DNA from: Pararoseomonas sp. SCSIO 73927
Lineage (GTDB): Bacteria > Pseudomonadota > Alphaproteobacteria > Acetobacterales > Acetobacteraceae
DNA: 64,000 nt
Reading direction: 5' to 3'
NCBI RefSeq assembly: GCF_037040815.1
Contig: NZ_CP146232.1
Coordinates: 1,482,501 to 1,546,500, forward strand
This document shows positions 17,745 through 26,459 of the stretch, piece after piece. A program made the position numbers and the translations under genes. The stretch's first letter is position 1. Each line of letters opens with the position of its first letter. The notes beneath the pieces were generated by a model. The model did not search any database, was not told the DNA's origin, and worked only from the letters and a program-made list of their open reading frames with translations.

Positions 17745-18433
17745 GCCGCGGTCTCGCCCCAGGGGGCGCCGCGCTTCACGTTGAGGACGCGGCTCACGAA
17801 GATGCCGGGCGTCACCACCCGCTCCCCCTCGATCGCGCCCAGCTCCACGATCTTCTCCGCCTGCACGATCGTCAGCTTCGCCGCCATCGCCATCACCGGG
17901 TTGAAGTTCCGCCCGCTGCGCCGGAAGGTCAGGTTGCCCCAGCGGTCGGCCTCCCAGGCCTCCACCAGCGCCACGTCGCCGGGCAGGGCCAGCTCCATCA
18001 CGTGGGGGCGGCCGTTGAACTCCCGCTCCTCCTTGCCCTGGCCGAGCTTCGTGCCGGCGGCGGTGGGGGTGAAGAAAGCGGGCACGCCCGCGCCGGCCGC
18101 GCGCATCCGCTCCGCCAGCGTGCCCTGCGGCACGATCTCCAGCTCCAGCCGGCCGGCCTTGTACAGCTCCTCGAACACCACCGACCCGACGCTGCGCGGG
18201 AAGGAGCAGATGATCTTCCGCACCCGGCCCAGCTCCATCAGCCGCGCCAGCCCCGTGCGCCCCGTGCCCGCGTTGTTGGCCACGATCGTCAGGTCCTTCG
18301 CCCCCTGCTCGATCAGCCCCTCGATCAGGTCGTCGGGCTGGCCCGCGGCGCCGAAGCCGCCCACCAGCACCGTGCTGCCGTCCGCAACCCCCGCCATGGC
18401 CTCGGCCATGTCCCGGACGATCTTGTTGATCAT
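17738..18433 (-). CDS. pcaI: 3-oxoacid / 3-oxoadipate CoA-transferase subunit A
   Basis: Alpha subunit of a class I CoA-transferase, 231 residues. It begins MINKIVRDMAEAMAGV and has the CoA-binding glycine motif VGGFGAAGQPDDLI, then ICSFPRSVGSVVFEELY and IVPQGTLAERMRAAGAG, a pattern close to PcaI of the beta-ketoadipate pathway. It is the first gene of the A-B-hydratase series on the minus strand, separated from subunit B by an unusual 14-bp tandem array. Whether the physiological substrate is 3-oxoadipate or acetoacetate cannot be told from sequence. Confidence 0.88.
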   Translation of the reverse strand: MINKIVRDMAEAMAGVADGSTVLVGGFGAAGQPDDLIEGLIEQGAKDLTIVANNAGTGRTGLARLMELGRVRKIICSFPRSVGSVVFEELYKAGRLELEIVPQGTLAERMRAAGAGVPAFFTPTAAGTKLGQGKEEREFNGRPHVMELALPGDVALVEAWEADRWGNLTFRRSGRNFNPVMAMAAKLTIVQAEKIVELGAIEGERVVTPGIFVSRVLNVKRGAPWGETAAA

Positions 18434-18558
18434 GCGCCCGCGCTCCTCCAGTCACTGCGGTCCGCCCCAGGGAATGCTCAGCATCCCCGGTGATTGCGCC
18501 AACGGAACGGATCGCCCAAGCTCACCCGAAGGGACATGCCGCGCCGGGGAGGCAAGCG

Positions 18559-19641
18559 ATGCCACAAAGGATCGAGGTCGTCCACTTCGCGACCAACCGC
18601 AACCTCGTCGACGAGGCGAACGGGATTTTTGGCAACTACTACAACCCCTACGGCCCCTACGAGGTGCGCTACGGGGAGGCGCGGATCCGCGTTCCCGACA
18701 ACGTGCTGGACGAGGGCGGCTACGCGCTGGACGGCCCGCCGCTGGTGGCCGCCGAGGCCATCCCGGGCCGGAGCGCCCCGGTGGGCACCGTGCCGACCTT
18801 CGGCAGCACGAGGATCTTCGACGGGCTGCGCGCGCGCCTGATGGCCAACCGGTCCGACCTGCTGATCCTGATCCACGGCTTCGGCTGCTCCTTCGAGGTC
18901 GCGCTGCAGCGCGCGGCCATCCTGAAGGCGGTCTACGGCACCCCCGACAAGCCCCTCGAAGCGGCCGTGTTCTGCTGGCCCTCGGACGGGCGCACCTTCG
19001 CGCCGAGCTGGAACGCGGGCCTCGGCGCCGCCTACCGCAGCGACCGGCAGGACGCGGAGGCCTCGGCGGAGGCGATCGCGCGCAGCCTGCGGCGGCTCTA
19101 CGCCTTCCTCCACGAGCTGCGGCAGGAGGACCGGTGCGAGCGGCGCGTCCATCTCGTCGCGCACTCCATGGGCAACTACGTGCTGCGCTTCGCCCTGCAG
19201 AGCTTCGCGCGCGACTTCCCGCGGGAGAACATGCCGCGGATCTTCTCCAACATCCTCCTCGTCGCCAGCGACGAGGACGACGACGCCTTCGACACGCCGC
19301 TGAAGTTCGGCCGGCTGCACGAGATCACCACCCAGATGCACCTCTACTACGCGGTGACCGACTTCGCCCTCTGGATCAGCGACAACACGAAGGGCAACCC
19401 GGACCGGCTGGGCAATGCGGGGCCGCGCACCCTCACCAACCTGCCGCGCCGGCTGAACCTCATCGACTGCAGCGACGTCTCCGACATCGGCGGCATCTCC
19501 GACGCGGACCACCAGTTCTACCGGGCGCGCCCGGAGGTGATCGCCGACATCCAGGGTGTGCTCGCCGGCCGGCCGGCCCACCGCTTCGAAGGGCGCGAGT
19601 ACGTCAGCGCCCAGCGGGCCTACCGGCTGCGTCCTGCCTAA
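18559..19641 (+). CDS. DUF900 alpha/beta hydrolase
   Basis: A 360-residue cytoplasmic hydrolase of the DUF900 group. LILIHGFGCSFEVALQRA is the oxyanion-hole segment, and the nucleophile elbow is LVAHSMGNYVLR, whose Ser is the predicted catalytic residue. The start at 18559 has GGAGG about six bases upstream and begins MPQRIEVVHFATNRN, typical of the family; an earlier in-frame ATG lacks a ribosome site. Members are described as esterase-like, with no clear substrate. It is divergent from pcaI and convergent with the exonuclease gene. Confidence 0.88.
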   Translation: MPQRIEVVHFATNRNLVDEANGIFGNYYNPYGPYEVRYGEARIRVPDNVLDEGGYALDGPPLVAAEAIPGRSAPVGTVPTFGSTRIFDGLRARLMANRSDLLILIHGFGCSFEVALQRAAILKAVYGTPDKPLEAAVFCWPSDGRTFAPSWNAGLGAAYRSDRQDAEASAEAIARSLRRLYAFLHELRQEDRCERRVHLVAHSMGNYVLRFALQSFARDFPRENMPRIFSNILLVASDEDDDAFDTPLKFGRLHEITTQMHLYYAVTDFALWISDNTKGNPDRLGNAGPRTLTNLPRRLNLIDCSDVSDIGGISDADHQFYRARPEVIADIQGVLAGRPAHRFEGREYVSAQRAYRLRPA

Positions 19642-19674
19642 TCGGCGCCAGAGAGGACATGCGAACGCGGCGCC

Positions 19675-20244
19675 CTACGCCGCCATGTCCCCCACCTGCT
19701 CGTTGGTGAAGCCGTGCAGCCGCATCGGCGCCGGCGCCAGCCCGTGCAGCGCCCGCAGCAGGTTCGCCGCCAGCCAGGCATCCTCCAGCGCGCCGTGCAG
19801 GCTCCCCTCCCGGGACAGCCCGCAGGCCGCCGAGGCGTGGGCGAGCCCGGACCGCTCCCCCGGCCGCGCCCGGCGCCAGGCCAGCATGGTGCAGAGCTCG
19901 CCGCTCCAGGGCCGCGCCATCTCCAGCCGGTCGAACTCCCCGCCCAGCATCCGCCGGTCGAAGGCCATGTTGTGCGCGCAGCCCAGCGCGCCGCCGAAGA
20001 ACTCCGCGACCTCCCCCGCGTGCTCCGCGAAGCCGGGCTGCCCCGCCAGGTAGGCGTCCGACATCCCGTGCACCCGGTAAGCCCCAAAATGGCAGCGCAT
20101 CCCCGGCGCGAAGACGAGGTGCAGCGTCCCCTCCGGCTCCAGCGCCGCGTCCAGCCGCACGGCGCCGAGGGACACCACCCGGTCCTGGCCCGTACAGCCG
20201 GTGGTCTCGGTGTCGAAGACGATGACGGGGCGGCCGAGGGACAT
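19675..20244 (-). CDS. DEDDh-type 3'-5' exonuclease
   Basis: A 189-residue exonuclease of the DnaQ/RNase T fold. Exo I is VIVFDTETTG (Asp11, Glu13), Exo II is HNMAFDRRML, and Exo III is HGALEDAWLAANL, with the DEDDh His and Asp. It is too small and lacks the partner domains for the Pol III epsilon subunit proper, so it may act on DNA or RNA ends in repair. The start at 20244 sits immediately before the fold; sequence upstream is repeat copy B. Confidence 0.9.
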   Translation of the reverse strand: MSLGRPVIVFDTETTGCTGQDRVVSLGAVRLDAALEPEGTLHLVFAPGMRCHFGAYRVHGMSDAYLAGQPGFAEHAGEVAEFFGGALGCAHNMAFDRRMLGGEFDRLEMARPWSGELCTMLAWRRARPGERSGLAHASAACGLSREGSLHGALEDAWLAANLLRALHGLAPAPMRLHGFTNEQVGDMAA

Positions 20245-20292
20245 GGGCGGGGAAACTGCCACAGGCGGAAGGGAATGGGGAGGTTTGCACGG

Positions 20293-20553
20293 GTGGCCCC
20301 AGGGGGAGAGAAGGAATTCTCTCCCCCTGGACCCCCACTCATCTTTTTCTGCGGGGCTGCCGCGGAAGGCCGGGCCGGCCCGCGAGGTGACGGATCTTCC
20401 GCAGCGGCAGCGCGGAGGGACAGGCGCCGCGCCGAGCGGCCAAGCCGCTCGGCGCGGCGCAAGCCGGGCCTCGCGCGGCAGCCCCTTGAAAGAAGATGAG
20501 GGCGGGGGTTCCAGGGGGAGGGAGAATTCCTTCTCCCTCCCCCTGGCCACGGC
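20293..20553. repeat. Composite intergenic repeat, copy B (two inverted module-3 hairpins)
   Basis: Occupies the 313-bp gap before the transglutaminase stop. The left hairpin, 20299-20330, has perfect 14-bp arms around GGAA. The right hairpin, 20511-20546, has 16-bp arms CCAGGGGGAGGGAGAA and TTCTCCCTCCCCCTGG around TTCC. Between them a perfect 17-bp stem (20424-20440 with 20444-20460) has loop CAA. The right hairpin lies 11 bases from the transglutaminase stop codon and, read from that gene, has the GGAA loop. Confidence 0.85.
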
Positions 20554-20557
20554 GATG

Positions 20558-21625
20558 TCAGGCCCCGATCTCGCGCGCGGCGATGGCGTAGCGGAACGCC
20601 GCCGGGTCCAGGCAGTCCGGCTCGCCCTTCGCCGTCATGGCGCAGGGATACATCAGGAAGTTGGATTCCATCGCGCGCGGCGCGCCGGGCAGGGCGATGT
20701 TGGTGGCGCTGTTGTAGCCCACCCAGTTCATCTCCCAGTTCCCGAACAGGCGCTCCCGCTGGCGGCGGACGTGGTCGCTCTCCACCGGCAGGTTCTCCTC
20801 CAGCACGATCTTGCGGACGTCGGCGGGGTCCACCGGGACCCACCTCCCGCCGACATGCATCTCCGTGCGGCAGTGCTGGGCGCGGGTGATGTCGGGGCCT
20901 CCGGTGCCGAGGGAGCGGGAGTTCTCCGAGGCGGCGACGCGGATGCCGTAGACGTCGCGGGCGGGGATGCCGCAGGCCCGGGCGAGGCCGGTCATCAGCG
21001 CGTTGATGTCCGCGCACTTCCCGCCGAGCCAGCCGGTCTCCAGCATCACCTTGATGTCGCCGGTGCCGCAGCCGCGGGTGGCGCCGTTGCGGAAGGTGTT
21101 CTCCACCACCCAGTCATAGAGGGCGCGGAGCTTCGCTTCCTCCGTGCCGAGGCCGACGGTGATGCGCGCGGCGGTCTCGGCCACGATGCCGTCGGTGGGG
21201 ACGCTCTCGGTGGGGGCGGTCCAGAGGGCGCGCTCGGCCGCGCTCAGCGCCGCGGGCTCGGCGCCGCGGGGGCGGGTGGCCACGGCCTGGGTGACGACCA
21301 CCCGCTGCTCCCGGGGGGAGGACCAGGTGATACGGAGCATCTCCGCGCCGTAGCGGGCGTCCTGCACCCGCTCCGCGCGGCCGTTCGTCTCGACCGCGGG
21401 CTCGTCGGCGCGCTGGTAGGTGCCGACGGTCCCCGCCAGGGGCAGCCAGAGGATCGCGGGCTCGTCGCCGGTCTCGACCGTCACCTCGGTCCGCAGCTCG
21501 AAGCGGCGCCAGCCGGCGAGGTGCGGCTGCGCCCCGGCACGGGAGGGAAGGAGGGAGGGCAGGGAGAGGTCAGCGGCACCCGCCAGGAGGGTGCGGCGTG
21601 GGAATGGCTTCGGGGTCGGGCTCAT
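20558..21625 (-). CDS. Exported transglutaminase-like domain protein
   Basis: A 355-residue protein. The N-terminus has a twin-arginine-like signal (PFPRRTLLAGAADLSL, cleavage near residue 32). The transglutaminase core has Cys204 (GGKCADINALM), His251 (AQHCRTEMHV) and Asp266 (VPVDPAD), a complete papain-like triad. Bacterial members act as envelope peptidases or cross-linking enzymes; the precise reaction is unknown. Immediately downstream is repeat copy B, whose hairpin starts 11 bases after the stop and probably forms the 3' end of the message. Confidence 0.85.
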   Translation of the reverse strand: MSPTPKPFPRRTLLAGAADLSLPSLLPSRAGAQPHLAGWRRFELRTEVTVETGDEPAILWLPLAGTVGTYQRADEPAVETNGRAERVQDARYGAEMLRITWSSPREQRVVVTQAVATRPRGAEPAALSAAERALWTAPTESVPTDGIVAETAARITVGLGTEEAKLRALYDWVVENTFRNGATRGCGTGDIKVMLETGWLGGKCADINALMTGLARACGIPARDVYGIRVAASENSRSLGTGGPDITRAQHCRTEMHVGGRWVPVDPADVRKIVLEENLPVESDHVRRQRERLFGNWEMNWVGYNSATNIALPGAPRAMESNFLMYPCAMTAKGEPDCLDPAAFRYAIAAREIGA

Positions 21626-21852
21626 GGGGGCGTTGTCTCCACACGGGGAACGGATGACGCGCCGTTCTTGTGACCGCTCTGCGGAGCCAAGCCAAGCGGG
21701 AGAAAGTTCCATCCGCTGCGCGTATGGCGGGTATCCGCTTCTTCCTATGGTCCGGACGCGAGTGAAGAGACATATCTCACATAACGAGATGACACCCTCG
21801 AGCCACCGTTCGCGCAAGTGCCCACCCCGAATACCCGAACAGAGTACCCGCC

Positions 21853-22086
21853 ATGATCACCTCCGTCCGCATCCTTGGCCTCGCCGCCGCCCTGTCCGCC
21901 ACCCTTGCCGTGGTGGGCGCGGGGGCCGAGGCGAACTCGCGTCCCATGGCTGCCCCGGCCCCCGCCGCCGAGCGGAGCGCCGACGAGGCCATGTACGACG
22001 CCCGATACGGCATGGGTCCGCGCGGCGCCGGACAGAGCGTGCTGGACGGCAGCGGGGCGACCGGCGGCGGGGGCCAGCACAACTGA
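21853..22086 (+). CDS. Small secreted hypothetical protein
   Basis: A 77-residue protein with a clear Sec signal peptide (MITSVRILGLAAALSATLAVVGAGAEA) and a mature part of about 50 residues rich in Ala, Gly and Asp, ending GGGGQHN. There are no cysteines and no recognised domain. The ribosome site is weak. It is divergent from the transglutaminase gene and convergent with the family-5 binding-protein gene. Codon use matches its neighbours, supporting a real gene despite the size. Confidence 0.6.
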   Translation: MITSVRILGLAAALSATLAVVGAGAEANSRPMAAPAPAAERSADEAMYDARYGMGPRGAGQSVLDGSGATGGGGQHN

Positions 22087-22125
22087 GCCGCTCCTGCCAC
22101 CCCTCCTCGTGACCGGGGCCCGGTC

Positions 22126-23700
22126 CTAGGCCCGGCGCAGGTTCCACAGGTAGGGGTTGGGCCCCTGCAGCACGCCGGAGAGGTCCGCGCGGAACCCGGT
22201 CTTCAGCACGAAGAGGCCGGAGGGCGCGAAGCCCACATGCTCCCAGGCGCTGCGCTGCACCTCCGCGAAGGCCTGGGCCTGAGCCGCGGCGTCGGGGGCG
22301 TAGAGCCAGCGCTCGATGCTCGCCTCGGTCGCCGGATCGGTCGGCCAGCCGAACCAGGCCGTGGGGCCGTCGCCGCGGATGCCAGAATTCACCGCCGGGT
22401 TGGCGATGGAGGCGGCGGGGAAGTTGGTGGGGTAGATGCTCCAGCCCCCTCGGTTCGCATCCTCCCGCGAGTTGCGGCGGCTGAGCAGGGCGGCCCAGTC
22501 CATCTCCTGCAGATCCACCTGGAAGCCGAGCTGGCGGAGGACATCGGCGGCCAGCCGGCCCTGCGGGGCCACCGCGGCGAAGTCGGTCGGGTTGATCACC
22601 ACCACCTTCGCGCCCTCCGCCCCCGCCGCGCGGATGGCGGCGCGCGCCCTGGCGAAGTCGCGCGGCGCGGCGGGGAACTCGGTCACCCCCGCCAGGGTGC
22701 AGGGGAACAGGGCGTGGCATTCCCGCCAGTCGCCCGGCGCGGCCACCGCGGCCATGTGGTCGGGCTGGCTGATGCAGTCCCGCACGGCCCGCCGCACCTC
22801 GACGTTGTCGAAGGGCGGGTGCAGGTGATTGAAGCGGACCACGCCGAGGAAGCCGACGGGGTCGTAGACCTGCGTCCGCAGGTTCCGGTCCCGCTCCAGC
22901 ACGGGCAGCAGGTCCGGCAGCGGGTACTCCACCCAGTCCACCTCCCCGCGCTGCAGGGCGGCCCCGGCCGTCGCGCCGTCGGGGATGATGTGCCACTCGA
23001 GCCGGTCGAAATGCACGCGCTTCCCGCCGGAGGCCCCCTCGGCCGGCTCGTCCCGCGGCCGGTAGGCCTCGTTGCGGGCATAGGCCACGAAGCTGCCGGG
23101 GTTGAACTCCGACGCCACAAACTTCCAGGGGCCGCTGCCGATCATCTCCGGCACCGGCCTTGCCGGGTCCGTCCTCGCCAGCCGTTCCGGCATGATGAAG
23201 GGCGGGATGCCGGCGGGCTTGGCCAGGGCGTAGAGCAGGGCGGGGAAGGCGCGGGTGAGGCGGATGGTGAGCGTCCGGTCGTCCGGCGTCCCCCACTCCG
23301 CCACCACCCGGGCGAGCATCGCTCCGAAGAGGTCCCGCGCGCACCAGCGCTTCAGACTGTAAACACAATCGCGTGATAGGACAGGTGTGCCGTCGTGGAA
23401 ATGTAAACCCTCGCGCAAGCGGATGGTCCAGAGCATCCCGTCCGCACTGACTTCGTGCCCCGCCGCCATCTGCGGGCGCGGGATCAGCCGCGCATCGGTT
23501 GCGTAGAGCGTGTCGAACACGCAGAAGCCGTGGGTGGTGCTGATCGTGGCGTTCTGCACTATGGGGTCCAGCGCCGTCAGCGCGGCCTGCGGCACGAAGC
23601 GCAGCGTGCGCGAGCGGGCAGGTTGGGCCAGTGTGGGCGAGCCAGAAAAAGAGGTGCCCGCAACAAGGGCGGTGCCCTTCAGGAGGGAGCGGCGATGCAT
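22126..23700 (-). CDS. Family 5 ABC transporter substrate-binding protein under a TPP riboswitch
   Basis: A 524-residue periplasmic binding protein of the SBP_bac_5 (peptide/nickel/opine) family. The signal peptide begins MHRRSLLKGTALVAGTSFSG, with cleavage near residue 25. LHFHDGTPVLSRDCVYSLKRW, IPPFIMPERLA and IGSGPWKFVASEFNPGS are family landmarks. I use the ATG at 23700, with GAGTGGAGGA just upstream, not the longer frame that runs into the riboswitch. No permease or ATPase gene lies next to it. The TPP riboswitch upstream suggests thiamine or a thiamine-related compound as ligand; that is inference. Confidence 0.9.
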   Translation of the reverse strand: MHRRSLLKGTALVAGTSFSGSPTLAQPARSRTLRFVPQAALTALDPIVQNATISTTHGFCVFDTLYATDARLIPRPQMAAGHEVSADGMLWTIRLREGLHFHDGTPVLSRDCVYSLKRWCARDLFGAMLARVVAEWGTPDDRTLTIRLTRAFPALLYALAKPAGIPPFIMPERLARTDPARPVPEMIGSGPWKFVASEFNPGSFVAYARNEAYRPRDEPAEGASGGKRVHFDRLEWHIIPDGATAGAALQRGEVDWVEYPLPDLLPVLERDRNLRTQVYDPVGFLGVVRFNHLHPPFDNVEVRRAVRDCISQPDHMAAVAAPGDWRECHALFPCTLAGVTEFPAAPRDFARARAAIRAAGAEGAKVVVINPTDFAAVAPQGRLAADVLRQLGFQVDLQEMDWAALLSRRNSREDANRGGWSIYPTNFPAASIANPAVNSGIRGDGPTAWFGWPTDPATEASIERWLYAPDAAAQAQAFAEVQRSAWEHVGFAPSGLFVLKTGFRADLSGVLQGPNPYLWNLRRA

Positions 23701-23832
23701 GGGATATCCTCCACTCCGGGGGCGGGCGGAGGCGGCGGAAGAAGCCATGATGCGGGCGCCGTCCCGCGCCCCGGCCCCGAGGGGCCGGAGGCGGGGCACG
23801 CCGGATCCGGGCGCGCGCTCGTCCTCATGGTG

Positions 23833-23920
23833 CACCGTCCCTACGCCGGTCCGAACCGGATCAGGTTCCAGGGGTCGCAGGTCTCCCCGCCTCTCAGCCC
23901 GGAATGGGCTCCCCCCGGTG
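23833..23920 (-). promoter_or_regulatory. TPP riboswitch (THI element)
   Basis: Minus-strand sequence matches the thiamine-pyrophosphate aptamer. CTGAGA (23892-23897) and CCTGATC (23859-23865) are the two conserved pyrimidine- and pyrophosphate-pocket segments. GCGTAGGGA (23838-23846) closes the aptamer. A P1 stem pairs CACCG (23916-23920) with CGGTG (23833-23837). About 130 bases separate it from the ATG at 23700. In that leader a strong dyad (CCGGCCCC with GGGGCCGG, 23771-23788) could be part of the expression platform. Confidence 0.9.
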
Positions 23921-24063
23921 TCCAGCAGCCGTATGGAACGGCGCCGGGTCGGCCCGCAAGACGGATGTGGCCCCCGCGCCCCCGCCCTGATACCTCCACG
24001 CCCTTTCTTACCGGATCATGTCATGCCCTCCCGCCCCAACGCCCGGCCAGTACGCCCTGATTG

Positions 24064-25044
24064 ATGGGACAGGTCCTCGTCACCGGCGCGGCCGGCTTCA
24101 TCGGTGCCCATGTCTGCCAGGCCCTGCTCGCGCGCGGTGAGCAGGTTATCGGCGTCGACAACTTCAACCCGTACTACGACCCGGCGCTGAAGGAGGCGCG
24201 GCTGGCGGCGCTGACGGGCAACACCCGCCCCGGCGCCTTCACGCTGCACCGGCTGGACATCGCGGAGACGGACGACCTCCTCGCCCTGTTCGCGGCCAAT
24301 CCCGGCATCGACCGCGTGGCGCATCTCGGCGCCCAGGCCGGGGTGCGGTGGTCGCTAGAGGCGCCCTTCGCCTACACCTCCACCAACGTCACCGGCCATC
24401 TCGGCGTCCTCGAGGGAATCCGGCGCAGCGAGGGCCGCGTCGGCCACGCCGTCTACGCCTCCACCAGCTCCGTCTACGGCCGGCGCACGGACGGCGCCTT
24501 CCGCGAGACGGACCGCACGGACACCCCCGCCTCCCTCTACGCCGCCACCAAGAAGGCGGGGGAGGTGATGAGCAGCACCTATGCCGACCTCTACAACCTC
24601 CGGCTCACCGGCCTGCGCTTCTTCACGGTGTACGGCCCCTGGGGCCGCCCGGACATGGCCTACTGGCTCTTCACCGACGCCATCCTGAAGGGCCGCCCCA
24701 TCCGCCTGTTCAACGAGGGGCGGATGCAGCGCGACTTCACCTACATCGACGACATCGTGGCCGGCATCCTCGCCGCCCTCGACAACCCGTCGGTGGAGGC
24801 GGGCCACCGCCTCTACAACATCGGCAACAGCCAGCCGGAACCGCTGCTGGACATGGTCTCCATCCTGGAGGAGCTCATCGGCATGCCCGCCCGGCGCGAG
24901 CTGCTGCCGATGCAGCCCGGCGACGTGCCCACCACCTTCGCCGACATCTCCGCCATCCAGGACGATTTCGGCTGGGAACCGACGACGGACCTCCACACCG
25001 GCCTCAGCCACTTCGTGCGGTGGTGGAAGGCGTATTTCGGGTAG
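24064..25044 (+). CDS. NAD-dependent epimerase, probable UDP-glucuronate 4-epimerase
   Basis: A 326-residue extended SDR. The cofactor motif is TGAAGFIGAHV at the N-terminus. STSSVYG holds the catalytic Ser region and LYAATKKAGE the Tyr/Lys pair; FFTVYGPWGRPDMA and QRDFTYIDDIV are typical of UDP-glucuronate 4-epimerases, which make UDP-galacturonate for surface polysaccharide. The start is ATG at 24064, one codon after a TTG; the ribosome site is weak. It converges with a UDP-glucuronate decarboxylase, so both use the same substrate. Confidence 0.88.
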   Translation: MGQVLVTGAAGFIGAHVCQALLARGEQVIGVDNFNPYYDPALKEARLAALTGNTRPGAFTLHRLDIAETDDLLALFAANPGIDRVAHLGAQAGVRWSLEAPFAYTSTNVTGHLGVLEGIRRSEGRVGHAVYASTSSVYGRRTDGAFRETDRTDTPASLYAATKKAGEVMSSTYADLYNLRLTGLRFFTVYGPWGRPDMAYWLFTDAILKGRPIRLFNEGRMQRDFTYIDDIVAGILAALDNPSVEAGHRLYNIGNSQPEPLLDMVSILEELIGMPARRELLPMQPGDVPTTFADISAIQDDFGWEPTTDLHTGLSHFVRWWKAYFG

Positions 25045-25045
25045 C

Positions 25046-25085
25046 GCGGCGGGGGGGGGGGGGGGGGCCGCCCCCCCCCCCCCCG
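25046..25085. terminator. Homopolymeric G17/C14 hairpin between convergent genes
   Basis: Seventeen consecutive G (25051-25067), then CCG, then fourteen C (25071-25084), flanked by short GCG-rich arms. It occupies the 52-bp gap between two convergent UDP-sugar genes and could form an extreme GC hairpin on either transcript. Run lengths this long are prone to sequencing and replication slippage, so the exact count is uncertain. Confidence 0.55.
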
Positions 25086-25096
25086 CGCGGGCGCCC

Positions 25097-26068
25097 CTAG
25101 GCCAGGCTCCGCATCACCGCGTGCCGGCCCAGCTCCGCCTCGAAATAGGCGATCGTCGCGCGCAGCCCTTCCTTCAGCTGCACCCGCGGCTCCCAGCCCA
25201 GCAGGTCCTTCGCGCGGTCGATATCCGGGCGGCGCTGGCGGGGATCGTCGCTCGGCAGCGGCCGGAAGACGAGGCGGCTCGGCCCGCCCACCTCGGCCAG
25301 CACCATCTCCGCCAACTCGCGGATGCTGAACTCCTCGGGGTTGCCGAGATTGATAGGGCCGGTCACGTCCGGGCCGGACTCCATCAGGCGGATGAAGCCC
25401 TCGATCAGGTCCGAGACGTAGCAGAAGGAGCGGGTCTGCTGCCCCTCGCCATAAACGGTGATCGGCTCGCCCCGCAGCGCCTGCACAATGAAGTTGGAGA
25501 CGACGCGGCCATCGTTCGGGTGCATGCGCGGGCCGTAAGTGTTGAAGATCCGCGCCACCTTGATCTGCAGGTTGTGCTGGCGGTGGTAGTCGAAGAACAG
25601 CGTCTCCGCGCAGCGCTTCCCCTCATCGTAGCAGGAGCGGAGCCCGATCGGGTTCACGTTGCCCCAGTAGGCCTCCGGCTGCGGATGCACGGAAGGGTCG
25701 CCGTAGACCTCGCTGGTGGAGGCCTGGAACACCGGCACGTGCAGGCGCTTGGCGAGGCCGAGCACGTTGATCGCGCCGTGCACGCTCGTCTTCGTCGTCT
25801 GCACGGGGTCGTGCTGGTAGTGCACCGGGGAGGCCGGGCAGGCCAGGTTGAAGATCTGGTCCACCTCCACGTAGATCGGGAAGGTGATGTCGTGCCGGAT
25901 CACCTCGAAGTACGGGTTCTGCAGGAGGTGCGCGATGTTGTCCCGCGTGCCGGTGAAGTAGTTGTCCAGGCAGAGGACGTGGTCGCCGCGCTCCAGAAGC
26001 CTTTCGCAGAGATGAGACCCGAGGAATCCGGCGCCACCGGTGACCAGAACGCGCTTCCGTGTATGCAT
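25097..26068 (-). CDS. UDP-glucuronate decarboxylase (UDP-xylose synthase) family
   Basis: A 323-residue extended [22 protein letters not shown] binds [27 protein letters not shown], the catalytic [11 protein letters not shown] (Tyr/Lys) and [21 protein letters not shown] are the signature of UXS enzymes that turn UDP-glucuronate into UDP-xylose via a 4-keto intermediate. ATG at 26068 is preferred; a GTG two codons earlier is possible. It pairs functionally with the convergent epimerase. Product for capsule, LPS or exopolysaccharide is inference. Confidence 0.92.
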   Translation of the reverse strand: MHTRKRVLVTGGAGFLGSHLCERLLERGDHVLCLDNYFTGTRDNIAHLLQNPYFEVIRHDITFPIYVEVDQIFNLACPASPVHYQHDPVQTTKTSVHGAINVLGLAKRLHVPVFQASTSEVYGDPSVHPQPEAYWGNVNPIGLRSCYDEGKRCAETLFFDYHRQHNLQIKVARIFNTYGPRMHPNDGRVVSNFIVQALRGEPITVYGEGQQTRSFCYVSDLIEGFIRLMESGPDVTGPINLGNPEEFSIRELAEMVLAEVGGPSRLVFRPLPSDDPRQRRPDIDRAKDLLGWEPRVQLKEGLRATIAYFEAELGRHAVMRSLA

Positions 26069-26198
26069 CGGCACCCCTCGCAGGCCGCGCCCGGCACCGC
26101 CCTCCCTCTTGGGAACAGGCCGGACTCGGCATCTTCTACAAAGCCTAGGGCCACGAATCCGTCACAAGAAATCACAAGAATGGGTGCGCGGCGGCCGT

Positions 26199-26448
26199 GG
26201 AGAGGGCGTTGCCCTCTCCACACCTCTCCCGCCAGGGGCCTGAGGCCCCTGGACCCCCTTTCGGCTGCCGCCGCGCTATCCTGACACGGAGTTTCGGCAT
26301 GACGGGCGTCATTCCGATCACGCCGTCGCCTCGGGTCGTGGACCCGAGGCGCACCGTCAGCAGAGTGCTTCCACCTACTAGAAAAAGATGATGGTGAGGG
26401 GTCCGGGGAGAGGAAGAATTCCTTCTTCCTCTCCCTGGCCACGGACCA
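26199..26448 (-). repeat. Composite intergenic repeat, copy C (modules 1-2-3)
   Basis: Fills most of the 391-bp gap between the UDP-xylose synthase start and the corA stop. Module 1 hairpins are at 26199-26220 and about 26234-26252. Module 2 (26326-26352) pairs CGCCTCGGGTC with GACCCGAGGCG. The module 3 hairpin, 26406-26435, has arms GGGAGAGGAAGAA and TTCTTCCTCTCCC around TTCC. It lies 24 bases from the corA stop codon, oriented so that corA mRNA reads the GGAA loop. Confidence 0.9.
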
Positions 26449-26459
26449 TCAGCGCAGGA

